This document shows positions 17,683 to 26,761 of a stretch of DNA of 64,000 nucleotides, in pieces. How positions within the stretch are numbered: the stretch's first letter is position 1; every line of letters begins with the position of its first letter. The position numbers and the translations under genes were made by a program. Location: positions 1-64,000 of the forward strand of contig CAMIAK010000003.1 of the NCBI GenBank assembly GCA_946222885.1, written 5' to 3'. The notes below the pieces were generated by a model. The model was not told where the DNA came from. It saw nothing but the letters and a program-made list of their open reading frames with translations, and searched no databases. Source of the DNA: an uncultured Nesterenkonia sp. GTDB taxonomy: Bacteria > Actinomycetota > Actinomycetes > Actinomycetales > Micrococcaceae.

Positions 17683-18623
17683 GCACGCTCACGCGCGGTG
17701 GTGAACCCATAGTCCCGGAGGAACTCGAGGGACTCCTCGGCCACCCGATCGAAATCAGCCAGACCGATGCCTGCAGGCTCTCCGACACCGATGGGGCCGC
17801 CGACCTGCCAGCCCTCCCACTCCACGCTGACATAGCCGTCGAAATCGATCTCGTGGAGAGCTTCCAGAGTCTCCTGGAAGTCCACCAGCCCGCCCCCAAA
17901 CCAGATGTGGTTGGTGTTGACGATGGTGGGCAGCCCGACCTCATCCTTGATCTGCACGATGTCGATATAGGGTGCCAGCCGCTTCACCGCGGTCTTGACA
18001 TCCATGAAGGGCTTCACAGCGACATAGAAGGCACCGGTGTCCATCGTCATCCGCAGGTTGGAGGCCCCGATCTCATCAAACATCCGTTCGACGAGCTCCA
18101 CCTTGTTGAGGATGGTGCCCTGCAGGAGCTCGATGCTGACGTTGAGGTCCAGCGAGGCCGCGTAGTCAGCCACCTCAGTGATGGCTTCCTTCGCCTGACG
18201 CCACGCCTCCTTCCGGCTCAGGAGTACGTTGAGCGGCGGATCGTAATAGCCGTCTCCCAGGAGGGTCACTGCTGATTTCGCACCCAGGGCCTTTGCCGCG
18301 TCGAGGGCCTTCTTGAAACTCTCGACGCCTCGTTCCCGGTCATATTCGCGGGCGCTCACAAAAGTGGTGTGGTGAGCCACGTAGCCGATGTCGATTCCGG
18401 CCCTCTCCGCTGCAGCCCGGGTATCGGCTAGATTCTTCTCGTACTCCTCCTTCGGCCCGTTCATCAGATGGCCGAGGAGAAAGTCCACTCCGTCATAGCC
18501 ATACTCGGCCACCTTCTCCACCGCCCAGGGCGAGGGCTTGTCCCCCCATGAGTTCCATGCAGGCCCAGCAGCCTCGAGGCGGCCCCATGGCATGTTCGGC
18601 CAGACTTCGAAATTGATTTTCAT
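17679..18623 (-). CDS. sugar phosphate isomerase/epimerase (xylose isomerase-like TIM barrel)
   Basis: This 314-residue TIM-barrel protein is of the AP endonuclease 2/xylose isomerase-like family. Visible metal-ligand candidates are the Glu in NVSIELLQG, DIVQIKDE and the C-terminal YVSVEWEGWQVGG; MDTGAFYVAV is another core strand. Such enzymes isomerise or epimerise free or phosphorylated sugars, or dehydrate inosose-like compounds. The ATG at 18623 has an excellent GGAGGCAACA RBS; the longer open frame runs back into the SIS gene region. It sits between the SIS protein and the kinase, so it presumably prepares the kinase substrate. Confidence 0.8.
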   Translation of the reverse strand: MKINFEVWPNMPWGRLEAAGPAWNSWGDKPSPWAVEKVAEYGYDGVDFLLGHLMNGPKEEYEKNLADTRAAAERAGIDIGYVAHHTTFVSAREYDRERGVESFKKALDAAKALGAKSAVTLLGDGYYDPPLNVLLSRKEAWRQAKEAITEVADYAASLDLNVSIELLQGTILNKVELVERMFDEIGASNLRMTMDTGAFYVAVKPFMDVKTAVKRLAPYIDIVQIKDEVGLPTIVNTNHIWFGGGLVDFQETLEALHEIDFDGYVSVEWEGWQVGGPIGVGEPAGIGLADFDRVAEESLEFLRDYGFTTARERA

Positions 18624-18657
18624 TGTTGCCTCCGGTTCTTCCAGTTGAGTAGTGGTC

Positions 18658-19407
18658 TCAGATGTGCGGGATGCGTTCCGCAAAGGTCGCGGACACGGCA
18701 TCATTGTGCTCCGGGGCCCCCGGCATACCCGAGCTGAGGTAGACATCGGGGTCCTCCCCGTGGGCCACCTGGGTCGCCAACGCTTCGACGACGACGGCGT
18801 TGAGGAGAGTGAGACCGATGACGCTGGATCCCGGCCCCACGCGGGGCAGGTCCTCCCTCAGCGATACCAGAGCGTCTCCCGGGGGACACAGATTGTCCAG
18901 CACGATGTCTGCGACCTCATGCAGCCGCGGCCCCGGGGCCGTGTGCACGGTGGCGTAGGCCCGCGAGGTGATCGCGATGACCGGAAGTCCGGCATCCTTG
19001 GCAGCCTTCGCCACTTCGACGGGAAGTGCGTTGGCCCCGGAGTTGGAGACGACGATCATGGCATCCCGACTCCCGTCCAATGCATAGCCATCCAAGACGG
19101 TAGCCGCTTCCCCCTGCCGGCGTTCCAGGGTGGTGCTCCGTCGGGCTCCCTCATGGAGCATGTACGGAGGCTTGAGCACAGGGCACATACGGACTGCGCC
19201 CCCTGCTCGGTAGAAGGTCTCCTCGGCGAAGATATGGGAATGCCCGCTGCCGAAGACATAGGTGAGCCCGTCGGAGGAGAAGCGCTCGGCGAGCAGAGCC
19301 CCGGCCTTCTGGACAGCCTCGGCGTTGGCCCTGACCGCTTGATCCAACAGTTCCTGCAGTGTGCGGAGGTACCCTTCGGATGCTTGGGTGAGAGAGGTGT
19401 CGTTCAT
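18658..19407 (-). CDS. SIS domain phosphosugar-binding protein
   Basis: This 249-residue single SIS-domain protein has VFGSGHSHIFAEETFYRAGG at the phosphate-binding first element and IVVSNSGANALPVEVAK with the Ser-Asn-Ser sugar-phosphate loop. It resembles the UPF0309/YckH-like 'sugar isomerase' group rather than MurQ etherase or GlmS. It could be an aldose-ketose isomerase, an amino-sugar phosphate deaminase or isomerase, or a sensor. ATGA overlap with the upstream permease gene implies coupled translation with the importer. Confidence 0.8.
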   Translation of the reverse strand: MNDTSLTQASEGYLRTLQELLDQAVRANAEAVQKAGALLAERFSSDGLTYVFGSGHSHIFAEETFYRAGGAVRMCPVLKPPYMLHEGARRSTTLERRQGEAATVLDGYALDGSRDAMIVVSNSGANALPVEVAKAAKDAGLPVIAITSRAYATVHTAPGPRLHEVADIVLDNLCPPGDALVSLREDLPRVGPGSSVIGLTLLNAVVVEALATQVAHGEDPDVYLSSGMPGAPEHNDAVSATFAERIPHI

Positions 19408-20252
19408 TTGGAAGTTCCTGAGATCAGGCCGCCCACGAAGTACCTGCCGACGAGCAGGAAGAGGACGACGGTGGGCAACATGGTGAAGACGGCGCCCGCC
19501 ATCACAAGACCCCAGTTCACGGTGTACTGACCGACGATGGCGTTCAGTCCGATAGGCAGTGTGGCGAGACTGTCATCGACGAGGAACTGGGAGGCGAAGA
19601 CGAATTCGGTCCAGGCGAAGATGAAGGAGTAGACCGTCACCGTCGCGATCCCCGGTAAGAGAAGGGGAAGCACGATCTGGACCATCGTCCGGATAGGACC
19701 TGCCCCGTCCACCGCAGCCGCTTCATCGACCTCACGTGGGATGGAACGGATGAAACCGCGCAGCAGCCACGTACAGAAGGGAGCGGTGAACGCCACGTTG
19801 ACCAGGACGAGGCCCGCGTGGGTGTTGATGAGGCCGATACTCGTCAGCGTCTGATAGAGAGGGACGATCAGGAGAGTCCCGGGAATCATGAAGGACAGCA
19901 GAATGATGCCCGCGATCTTTCCGCTCCCGGGGATCTGCAGTCGATAGAGCCCATAGGCCGCAGCCAGGGAGACCACCAGGGTCACCAGCGTCGTACCGAT
20001 CGCCACGACCAAGCTGTTCGTCAGATAGGTCAGGTACGGCGTCGAGTTGAACAGCTGGACATAGTTGTCCAGTGTGAAAGTCTCCGGAAACCACGTCGGC
20101 GTGCTGCGGATGATCTCTTCACGACTCTTGAAGGAGGAGGAGACCACCCAGTAGATCGGTCCCATCACCACGACGGTGAGGACGACCATCGCCAACATCC
20201 GAGGTGTGGCCCTCAGCCGCCGAGCAGCCGGAGTGGGGGCTTTCATGCTCAT
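19404..20252 (-). CDS. sugar ABC transporter permease (MalG type)
   Basis: This 282-residue inner-membrane permease has six hydrophobic segments and a typical EAA loop region (EVDEAAAVDGAGPIRTMVQIVLPLLLPG). It belongs to the CUT1 carbohydrate importer family. Overlaps on both sides (ATGA with the upstream permease and with the SIS gene) show a tightly coupled operon. RBS AAGGAGGAC. No ATPase gene is in the operon. Confidence 0.93.
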   Translation of the reverse strand: MSMKAPTPAARRLRATPRMLAMVVLTVVVMGPIYWVVSSSFKSREEIIRSTPTWFPETFTLDNYVQLFNSTPYLTYLTNSLVVAIGTTLVTLVVSLAAAYGLYRLQIPGSGKIAGIILLSFMIPGTLLIVPLYQTLTSIGLINTHAGLVLVNVAFTAPFCTWLLRGFIRSIPREVDEAAAVDGAGPIRTMVQIVLPLLLPGIATVTVYSFIFAWTEFVFASQFLVDDSLATLPIGLNAIVGQYTVNWGLVMAGAVFTMLPTVVLFLLVGRYFVGGLISGTSK

Positions 20253-21208
20253 CAGTAGTCCTCCTTCGGGCGGGCCAGGCGGACGAAGAGCAGCGCCGCA
20301 ATAGTGAGTACGATGACCGTCAACACACTGGCCGCCGCGGCGTGGCTGGAGCGGAATGCGCTGAAGGCGGTGTCATAGACATAGACAGGCATCGTGGTGG
20401 TGCTTCCCGCCGGTCCTCCCTCAGTGATGAGGTAGATGGAGTCCAGGATGTTCACCGACCACAGCGATCCCACCAGCCCCAAGGCGAAGAGGATCGGCTG
20501 GAGCAGCGGGAAGGTGATCTTCCAGAAGGCCTGCCAGGCATTCGCGCCGTCCATGCGGGCAGCCTCATACAGCTCGTTCGGGATGGTGGCGAGAGCGCCA
20601 TAGATCACCACCGCCACGAGCGGGAACCAGTGCCAGCTGTTGACGAGGATGATGGTGTAGAGGGCCCAGCTCGGGTTTCCGAAGGGGGCACCGAGATCGA
20701 TGCCCACCTGCCCGAGCAGGTGGTGGATCACCCCATAGTTGCTGTTGAGCATCCACTGCCAGATGACGGCCACCGCCACCGTGGGGATGACCCATGGGAG
20801 CATGATCCAGATCCGGGCGGTCCTCGACCACCAACCGCTGCGCCGCAGCAACAGAGCAGTGGCAAAGGCCAGAACACCTTGGGCCACGAGATTCAGCACG
20901 AGCCAGATCCCTGACCGGCCGAGAGCATCCCAGAATGCGGAGTCCTGAAGAACCGTCAGGTAGGTCTGAAAGCCGACGAACTCGGAGACGCTGCCGATGA
21001 TGTTTTCGTTTCTCAGACTCGTATTGACCGCACTGACCAGCGGAAAGCCGAGAACGAGGGCGAGGATGGACAGGATCGGCAGCACCAGCAGGATGCCGAA
21101 GATCAGTTCACCTCGTGCGAGCCGCATAGACGGAGCGGGAAGGGGCTGCCGTCCAGGAGCCGGCGCCCCCTTCCCACCCTCCGCCTCTTGGGTGACCTCC
21201 GTCGTCAC
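20252..21208 (-). CDS. sugar ABC transporter permease (MalF type)
   Basis: This 318-residue CUT1 permease has a hydrophilic start, then six hydrophobic segments, and the EAA loop NELYEAARMDGANAWQAFWKITFPLLQP. The GTG at 21208 overlaps the stop of the binding-protein gene, which is why it is preferred over the slightly longer open frame. It pairs with the MalG-type permease downstream to form the channel of an importer whose substrate is probably an amino sugar or its disaccharide. Confidence 0.92.
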   Translation of the reverse strand: MTTEVTQEAEGGKGAPAPGRQPLPAPSMRLARGELIFGILLVLPILSILALVLGFPLVSAVNTSLRNENIIGSVSEFVGFQTYLTVLQDSAFWDALGRSGIWLVLNLVAQGVLAFATALLLRRSGWWSRTARIWIMLPWVIPTVAVAVIWQWMLNSNYGVIHHLLGQVGIDLGAPFGNPSWALYTIILVNSWHWFPLVAVVIYGALATIPNELYEAARMDGANAWQAFWKITFPLLQPILFALGLVGSLWSVNILDSIYLITEGGPAGSTTTMPVYVYDTAFSAFRSSHAAAASVLTVIVLTIAALLFVRLARPKEDY

Positions 21209-22506
21209 TCCACCACACCTTCCATCTGCTCCTGGCCCCACTCCACGGCCTCTTCAGGGCTCATGTCGTTGACGTACATCTGCTGGACGACCTGAGCAAG
21301 GATGTTCTGCCCGGAGATCTCTCCCACGTAGTCGACATACTGGCCCTCGACAAACCCGAAGAGGTCGCCGCTCTGGGACTGGTCCAGCATCGCGTCGACA
21401 CATTCGTCGTAAGCGCCCACCACCTCGTCCGAACGCCAGGACTCGAGCTCGCTGCCCTCTTCGGTGACAGGCAGGAAAAGACCGGGCTCAGCGTTGAGGA
21501 AGGGACCATAGTTGTCGTCTTCCAGCAGCCACGCGAGGAAATCAGCCGCACCCTCCTGCTGCTCCTCCTCCTCTGAGAGGACCATCGCCCCGTTGGAGTA
21601 ATAGATGCTTCCCGGCTCCCCACCCTCATCGCTGACCGGAATAGGGGCACATCCCAGGTCCTCAGGCGACAGCCCCGACTCGGCCTCGAAGGGGGCGAGG
21701 TACTGACCCTTCTCCACCGCCATGGCCGCAGAGCCGCTGTTGAACGCCGCCTGAGGCTCAGCCCACGCGTAGCCGGCCGAATCACCCGGCGAATACTCCA
21801 GCAGCTCGTTGTACAGCTCGAACGCAGCGATCGTCTCCTGCGTGTCGAAGTCGATCTGCTCGTCCTCAGTGAAGAAGTTCCCGGCCCCGCCGGTCAGCAT
21901 GAAGCTGTAGACCACCTGATCCGAAGCCTGATTCTGCCCGGCCGGAAGAGCGATGCCGCTGACTCCGTCATCGGTCAGAGTCTCGGCGGCTGCCAGGAGC
22001 TCATCCCAGGTCTCCGGAGCTTCGAGCCCTGCTTCGTCGAACATGTCCCCCCGATACCAGAGCATCTGCACCATCCCGTAGAGCGGAACCGCCCAAAGCT
22101 CCTCATCATCGGTGTATGGAGCTGTGGCCGCCTCGATGAAACCATGTTCGGCATCGAGCTCTTCGACCACATCGGTCACAGGCTGGCCGAGGCCGAGACC
22201 GCGCACATAGGTGGTGAAGTCGGGGATGGTGAAGAGGACATCCGGTTGCGTGCCGGACTGGGCTGCCGCAGCGATGCTCTGGTACACCTCATCCCACTCC
22301 TGCACCTGGATGGAGACTTGCTGCTCGGGATCGGTGGCGTTGTAATCCTCGGCCAGAGCCTCCCATGCAGCAACGCGTTCGGGCGTGCTCTCCATGTGCC
22401 AGATGACGAGATCGCTGTCGCCTCCGTCTCCGTTGGAGCCCCCGCCGCATGCGGCGAGCGTAAGAGCCCCAATGATCCCGGTCGCGGTGAATAGTGGCTT
22501 ACGCAT
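21205..22506 (-). CDS. sugar ABC transporter substrate-binding lipoprotein
   Basis: This 433-residue extracytoplasmic binding protein starts at ATG 22506 with MRKPLFTATG, a hydrophobic stretch and the lipobox LTLAAC, so it is lipid-anchored. The body matches family 1 solute-binding proteins (VIWHMESTPERVAAWEALAEDYN, then QPDVLFTIPDF). The acidic surface (many E and D) suits a halotolerant organism. First gene of the importer operon; two dre-like sites and a TCTAGAGC element lie in the upstream region shared with the divergent GntR gene. Confidence 0.93.
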   Translation of the reverse strand: MRKPLFTATGIIGALTLAACGGGSNGDGGDSDLVIWHMESTPERVAAWEALAEDYNATDPEQQVSIQVQEWDEVYQSIAAAAQSGTQPDVLFTIPDFTTYVRGLGLGQPVTDVVEELDAEHGFIEAATAPYTDDEELWAVPLYGMVQMLWYRGDMFDEAGLEAPETWDELLAAAETLTDDGVSGIALPAGQNQASDQVVYSFMLTGGAGNFFTEDEQIDFDTQETIAAFELYNELLEYSPGDSAGYAWAEPQAAFNSGSAAMAVEKGQYLAPFEAESGLSPEDLGCAPIPVSDEGGEPGSIYYSNGAMVLSEEEEQQEGAADFLAWLLEDDNYGPFLNAEPGLFLPVTEEGSELESWRSDEVVGAYDECVDAMLDQSQSGDLFGFVEGQYVDYVGEISGQNILAQVVQQMYVNDMSPEEAVEWGQEQMEGVVE

Positions 22507-22604
22507 CTGTCTTCCTCTTCTCATCAGCCTTCGGCCAGTTCGTGACGGATGTCCGTAAACTGGGTGGAGTGATTCCAGTCACACATCGTAGGCGCTTCTC
22601 GCAA

Positions 22605-22632
22605 ACCCGTCTAGAGCAGAATAGATATTGAT
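22605..22632. promoter_or_regulatory. dre-like operator and conserved TAGAGC element upstream of importer operon
   Basis: ACCCGTCTAGAGCA (22605-22618) matches 11 of 14 positions of the DasR operator core ACTGGTCTAGACCA as I recall it. The TAGAGC core is followed 14 nt later by TATTGAT, an arrangement repeated exactly upstream of the Gfo/Idh gene. It lies about 100 nt upstream of the binding-protein start. Confidence 0.45.
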
Positions 22633-22681
22633 GTGTAACGGTCGTATTTCAGGTACGCAACTTTCCCGTATCCGTGGCACC

Positions 22682-22697
22682 ATTGGGTTAGACCAAT
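22682..22697. promoter_or_regulatory. dre-like palindrome before the GntR gene
   Basis: ATTGGGTTAGACCAAT is a near-palindrome matching 12 of 16 positions of the DasR/NagR operator consensus. It lies 28 nt upstream of the GTG start of the GntR gene, suggesting autoregulation and control of the divergent importer operon. Confidence 0.5.
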
Positions 22698-22724
22698 GCC
22701 CTGGAAGGAGGTGGGAGCGACTAC

Positions 22725-23477
22725 GTGGGTGCGCCGAAATATCTGGATATCTACGAAAGCCTGAAGAGCCGTTGCCAGAAAGAGGCAGTCGGGGCCAGGC
22801 TCCCCTCGGAGCGCGCCCTGGCCCAAGAGTTCGACGCCAGCGTGATGACCGTGCGACGCGCCCTCTCCCGCCTCTCAGAAGAGGGGTGGGTCCGGAGGAA
22901 CGCAGGAAGCGGCACTTATGTGAGCCGACCGACCGTCTACGTCGGGCCCTGGCTGACCTCCTTCACCGAGGACATGACGCGGCGCGGACTCCGCCCCTCC
23001 TCCGAGGTGTTGCGCTTCGAAACCGTCGTGCCGGATGTGCAGACGGTGGCTCGCCTGGCACTGCGCCCCGGGGAGAAGGCCGTGCTCCTGGAGCGCCTGC
23101 GGCATGCCGACGGCGAACCGATGTGTCATGAGATCGGGATCTACCCCGCGCGTTTCTCCGACGTGCTCCAACGGGGGGACCTGGAGGGCTCCACCCACAA
23201 AGCCCTCGCTGAATCCGGCACCGTCCCGCGCAGCACTGAACGCTCGGTACGGGCCGTCGTCGCGCCTGAGAGCGAATGCGCACTCCTCGGTCTTCCATCG
23301 AACTCACCGGCGCTGGAGATCACCGATGTCTTCTCCGATGCTCTCGGGCAGCCGATGCAGTATGTACGGTCGCGCTACCGCTTCGACCGGTATGAGGTGC
23401 TGACCGTCATCGACGATAAGAGCAACTCCGCCTCCCGCTCGAGGTTGCCCACCGGCTCCGGACCCTCCCCCGAATAG
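22725..23477 (+). CDS. GntR family regulator, NagR/DasR-like (HutC subfamily)
   Basis: This 250-residue regulator has an N-terminal GntR winged helix (IYESLKSRCQ, LPSERALAQEFDASVMTVRRAL, GSGTYVSRP) and a C-terminal UTRA ligand-binding domain (VARLALRPGEKAVLLERLRHADGEP, YVRSRYRFDRYEVLTVI). HutC-type family members bind phosphorylated amino sugars (NagR, DasR) or similar effectors. The GTG start at 22725 has a strong AAGGAGGTGGG upstream. It is divergent from the importer operon, convergent with nagB by seven bases, and preceded by a dre-like palindrome. It is probably the local regulator of the whole amino-sugar island. Confidence 0.88.
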   Translation: MGAPKYLDIYESLKSRCQKEAVGARLPSERALAQEFDASVMTVRRALSRLSEEGWVRRNAGSGTYVSRPTVYVGPWLTSFTEDMTRRGLRPSSEVLRFETVVPDVQTVARLALRPGEKAVLLERLRHADGEPMCHEIGIYPARFSDVLQRGDLEGSTHKALAESGTVPRSTERSVRAVVAPESECALLGLPSNSPALEITDVFSDALGQPMQYVRSRYRFDRYEVLTVIDDKSNSASRSRLPTGSGPSPE

Positions 23478-23483
23478 ACACCG

Positions 23484-24215
23484 CTACAGGAGCTTCCCCG
23501 CCTCGGCATCGACCAGGACCGTGACCTGCGGATGGTTCTGGATCACAGAAGCCGGCAGCTCGGGTGTCGGCTCCTCGTGCAGGGCTTGGGCCAGGACCCT
23601 GGCCTTCGCCTCGCCCAGGGCCAGCAAGATCAGCTCTCGCGACTCCATGATGGTGGCAAGCCCCTGCGTAATGGCCTGCCGAGGCACAGCCTCGACGTCC
23701 CCATCGAAAAACCGGCTGTTGTCTCTCCGGGTCTGCTCTGTGAGCTCCACAACCCGCGTCCGCGATTCGAAAGGGGAGCCGGGCTCATTGAAGGCCAGAT
23801 GGCCGTTGGACCCTATGCCCAACAGCTGCAGCTCGACACCACCAGCCTCGGCACGGAGCTCTTCATAGGTGCGGGCCTCGGCGTGCGGATCCAGGCCACT
23901 CCCCTCCGGGACATGAACCCGTTCGGAAGCCAGACCGAGCGGCTCGGCCACCTCCCGCATCACCACAGAACGGTAGCTCTCGGGATGCCCTGGTGGCAGG
24001 CCCACGTACTCGTCGAGAGCGAACACCGAGAGCCCACGATATCTGTCCGAAACGGCAGCCCGGCGCCCCAACGCCGTATACACCGGCAGGGGAGTCGAAC
24101 CAGTGGCCACCCCCAATACGGCATCAGGCTTCGCCCTCACCACCTCATCGATCCGATCGGCCGCGGCATTCCCGGCTTCTTCGGGACTGGTGACTCGATA
24201 GACAGAAATACTCAT
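23484..24215 (-). CDS. nagB: glucosamine-6-phosphate deaminase
   Basis: This 243-residue enzyme converts GlcN-6-phosphate to fructose-6-phosphate and ammonia. Motifs: LGVATGSTPLPVYTAL (phosphate loop), FALDEYVGLPPGHPESY with the catalytic Asp, LLGIGSNGHLAFNEPGSPF and SRTRVVELTE. The ATG at 24215 is preceded by GAGAGGC and lies 13 nt after the PLP enzyme gene, so both are probably cotranscribed. It is not adjacent to nagA but serves the same pathway. Confidence 0.94.
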   Translation of the reverse strand: MSISVYRVTSPEEAGNAAADRIDEVVRAKPDAVLGVATGSTPLPVYTALGRRAAVSDRYRGLSVFALDEYVGLPPGHPESYRSVVMREVAEPLGLASERVHVPEGSGLDPHAEARTYEELRAEAGGVELQLLGIGSNGHLAFNEPGSPFESRTRVVELTEQTRRDNSRFFDGDVEAVPRQAITQGLATIMESRELILLALGEAKARVLAQALHEEPTPELPASVIQNHPQVTVLVDAEAGKLL

Positions 24216-24228
24216 GTGCCGCTGCCTC

Positions 24229-25422
24229 TCAGTCCACTTTGCTGCCATGGCCGGTCATCATCAGAACGATGCTCCGGGGCCTGGCCCGGAACCTCTCCTG
24301 CAGTGCGGGAGAGGAGAGAGCCGCGAGGGCTGTCGCTGAAGACGGCTCCACCCAATGCCCCTGGGCGGCGAGCGAAGCTTCAGCTTCCACTATCTGTGTC
24401 TCACCGACCGCGACCACTGTCCCGCTGCTCTTCTCGACCGCATCGAGTGTGATGTCTGCATGCTCCTCATAACCCCGCAGCGGATCGGCGATCGCAGCTG
24501 CAACCGTAGGCCCGGACAGGTTCTCCGCAGAGGAAAAGTTCTCTGTCCCCTGTCTCAGCCTCCACCCTCGGGCCACCGGCGCCACAGTCGCAGCTTGGAC
24601 CCCGACGAGTTCCGGAACGGAGCCGACGAGCCCCTGCGCTGCCGCGTCGGCGAAGCCTTGGCCGATGCCTCGGATCAGAGGCCCTGCACCGATGGGAACG
24701 ATGATCACCTCAGGGACTGCCTCCGACTGCTCCAGGAGTTCGAACGCCAGCGTCCGATACGCCTCCGCCAGGACAGGGTTGCGGTAGGTGGTCGAGACAT
24801 TGAACCACCCCTCCCTCTCCAACTCCGCGGCTTCGGAATAGGCGGTGGAATAGTCTCCCTCCACCACCTGGATCTCTGCCCCGTACCGCCGACAGGCCTC
24901 CACCTTGCGGCCGGCTCCGGACCCGGTACCGACGAAGACTCGGCAACGCATGCCGGCGGCGGCGGCATACGCAGAAGCTGAGACCGCCGCGTTCCCGGTC
25001 GACGCGACGACGAGTCCGGGAACGTCCAGTTCGCGCGCCCATGAGACTCCCAGAGCCATCGCGCGGTCTTTGAACGAGAGCGTCGGATTGAGGGACTCCA
25101 GCTTGAGGGACACGGCATGAGGCGACTGAGTCTGGAAGAAGGGCACCAGCGGAGTGTTCCCTTCCCCCAGGCTGATCTCTCCTCTGGAGGAAGAACGCCT
25201 CGAGGGGAGATCCCCCGGACCCCGGGGAAGCACCTCGCTCCACCGCCACAACCCGGGCCTGGAATGGGGAGATGGGATGGCCTCTAGAGGATCGAGTTCA
25301 GCCAGAACCGTTCCTGTGCACTGCACACAGGTCTGGCGGAACCCTTTTTGCGCCACGTGGCAGCGATAGCACCGAAAGCGGATCTCCCGCCCGGTTTCTG
25401 GGACTGAACCGACCTGACGCAT
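24229..25422 (-). CDS. threonine-synthase-like PLP-dependent lyase
   Basis: This 397-residue fold-type II PLP enzyme has an N-terminal zinc ribbon (FRCYRCHVAQKGFRQTCVQC, two CxxC pairs). The PLP lysine is in NPTLSFKDRAMALG, the Asn/Ser-type substrate loop is ASTGNAAVSASAYAAAAG, and the phosphate loop is PIGAGPLIRGIGQG. Threonine synthases share this layout, but the usual NPTGSFKDRG reads NPTLSFKDRA. Its setting beside M20, RidA and nagB genes argues for a catabolic beta-elimination (ammonia-lyase) role on an amino acid or aminosugar acid. The ATG at 25422 has a GAGGAGAC RBS. Confidence 0.72.
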   Translation of the reverse strand: MRQVGSVPETGREIRFRCYRCHVAQKGFRQTCVQCTGTVLAELDPLEAIPSPHSRPGLWRWSEVLPRGPGDLPSRRSSSRGEISLGEGNTPLVPFFQTQSPHAVSLKLESLNPTLSFKDRAMALGVSWARELDVPGLVVASTGNAAVSASAYAAAAGMRCRVFVGTGSGAGRKVEACRRYGAEIQVVEGDYSTAYSEAAELEREGWFNVSTTYRNPVLAEAYRTLAFELLEQSEAVPEVIIVPIGAGPLIRGIGQGFADAAAQGLVGSVPELVGVQAATVAPVARGWRLRQGTENFSSAENLSGPTVAAAIADPLRGYEEHADITLDAVEKSSGTVVAVGETQIVEAEASLAAQGHWVEPSSATALAALSSPALQERFRARPRSIVLMMTGHGSKVD

Positions 25423-25475
25423 CACAGTCTCCTCTTCATAAAGAAGTATTTCCCTGCGAGGCAAGGTAGCATCAT

Positions 25476-25492
25476 CCCATCTAGAGCGGAAA
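25476..25492. promoter_or_regulatory. TCTAGAGC element between PLP-lyase and M20 genes
   Basis: CCCATCTAGAGCGGAA resembles CCCGTCTAGAGCAGAA upstream of the importer operon (14 of 16 identical). It is in the 100-bp divergent spacer, 60 nt from the minus-strand start and about 35 nt from the plus-strand start, so one site could serve both promoters. Confidence 0.45.
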
Positions 25493-25522
25493 TAAAATCG
25501 CTACATATTGCAAAGGATCCTC

Positions 25523-26749
25523 ATGGACGTCCTCGACTTGACCCGACAACTCGTCGCCATCGATTCCCAGAATCCGGGGCCCTTCGAACCGGAGATTGTG
25601 CGCTTCCTCGAGGAGCTCGCGAGTTCCCTCGGCTTCGAGACGGAGGTCCTTGAACCCGTCGCCGGACGGCCGAACCTGTTGATCACCCTCGGCGGAACCG
25701 GCACCGGCGCTGACCGCTCCCAGAGCTCAGGACACCTTGTGCTCTCAGGCCACCTGGACACCAAGCCCATCGGCGATGCATTGGACGAGTGGGAGACAGA
25801 CCCTCTGGCCCTCACCGTCGAAGGTGACGATGCCTACGGCCTGGGGGCCACCGATATGAAGGGCGCAGTGGCCGCGATGATCGTGGCTCTGAAACGTCTC
25901 CGCGATGCTGGGGACCCGCCCGGGAAGGTCTCTCTGCTGCTCACCGCCGATGAGGAGCAGGGATCCGACGCCGGCGCACGGGCACTCGCCGCCGAGGGCT
26001 ACTTTCAGGGAGACGGCCCTCTCCGGGATGTCGATCATATTCTGATCGGCGAGCCCAGCGGCATCGAGAAGCCGTGGGAGGCGATCTATCTGGTCTCGCG
26101 GGGTATCTGCTGCTTCGAAGTCGAGATCCGCACCCAGCAGGGACACAGCGGCCTCTCGCCAGCTCTGGGGCGGAATGCCGTCCTCGTGGGAGCCGATGTC
26201 CTGCACGCCTTCGAAGGCTTCGTCCCTACTGTCGACGAACCAGGGCAAGTCCCCTGCTCCCCTACCGTCAACCCCGGCATCTTCACCCAGGGCGGGGTGA
26301 GCTACGGCACGTGGCCGGGTCTCTGCCGGCTGGGCATGGAGGTCCGTCTGGTGCCAGGCATGAGCCGTCACACCTTGGATCGGGAGATCCGTACCCTTCT
26401 GGATCATGTGGTCGGCCACTCTGCCGAATGGTCCCTGCGCTATAAGGAGAACGCCCAGGGATGGATGTCCGCTGTGGAGATCTCCCCTCAGGACCGGTTG
26501 GCTCTGGCCGCCCAGAAAGCCACAGAGAAGGTCTTCGGCCATGAACTGCCCTTTGCGGCGTTCCCCGGAGGGACCGACGCCACATACTTCATCGGAGATG
26601 CAGGCATCCCCTCCATCGCCAGCCTGGGACCCGGATGGATCAGCGTGGCCCACGGCCCGAATGAGAAGGTCGGGGTCACGCAGCTACACGACACCGTGGA
26701 CCTCTATCTGCACACCATTTCTGCCTATTTCGCCAATTCCGACTCCTGA
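25523..26749 (+). CDS. M20 family metallopeptidase/deacylase (ArgE/DapE-like)
   Basis: This 408-residue di-zinc hydrolase has metal ligands in LSGHLDTKPIG (His, Asp) and GLGATDMKGAVAAM (Asp), the catalytic Glu in LLTADEEQGSDAG, and C-terminal GGTDATYFIGDAGIPS. A dimerisation insert is implied by GICCFEVEIRTQQGHSG. ArgE/DapE-like enzymes remove N-acyl groups from amino acids. The ATG at 25523 has AAAGGATCCTC upstream; five extra codons with a TTG start are less likely. It heads a plus-strand set with RidA and MBL genes, divergent from the PLP lyase. Confidence 0.85.
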   Translation: MDVLDLTRQLVAIDSQNPGPFEPEIVRFLEELASSLGFETEVLEPVAGRPNLLITLGGTGTGADRSQSSGHLVLSGHLDTKPIGDALDEWETDPLALTVEGDDAYGLGATDMKGAVAAMIVALKRLRDAGDPPGKVSLLLTADEEQGSDAGARALAAEGYFQGDGPLRDVDHILIGEPSGIEKPWEAIYLVSRGICCFEVEIRTQQGHSGLSPALGRNAVLVGADVLHAFEGFVPTVDEPGQVPCSPTVNPGIFTQGGVSYGTWPGLCRLGMEVRLVPGMSRHTLDREIRTLLDHVVGHSAEWSLRYKENAQGWMSAVEISPQDRLALAAQKATEKVFGHELPFAAFPGGTDATYFIGDAGIPSIASLGPGWISVAHGPNEKVGVTQLHDTVDLYLHTISAYFANSDS

Positions 26750-26761
26750 GGGGAGAACACG

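Noticed and set aside
18658..19407. SIS protein as MurNAc-6-phosphate etherase (MurQ)
   Set aside because: It is shorter than MurQ, lacks the sequence features I associate with that enzyme and sits with isomerase and kinase genes; only the SIS fold can be claimed.
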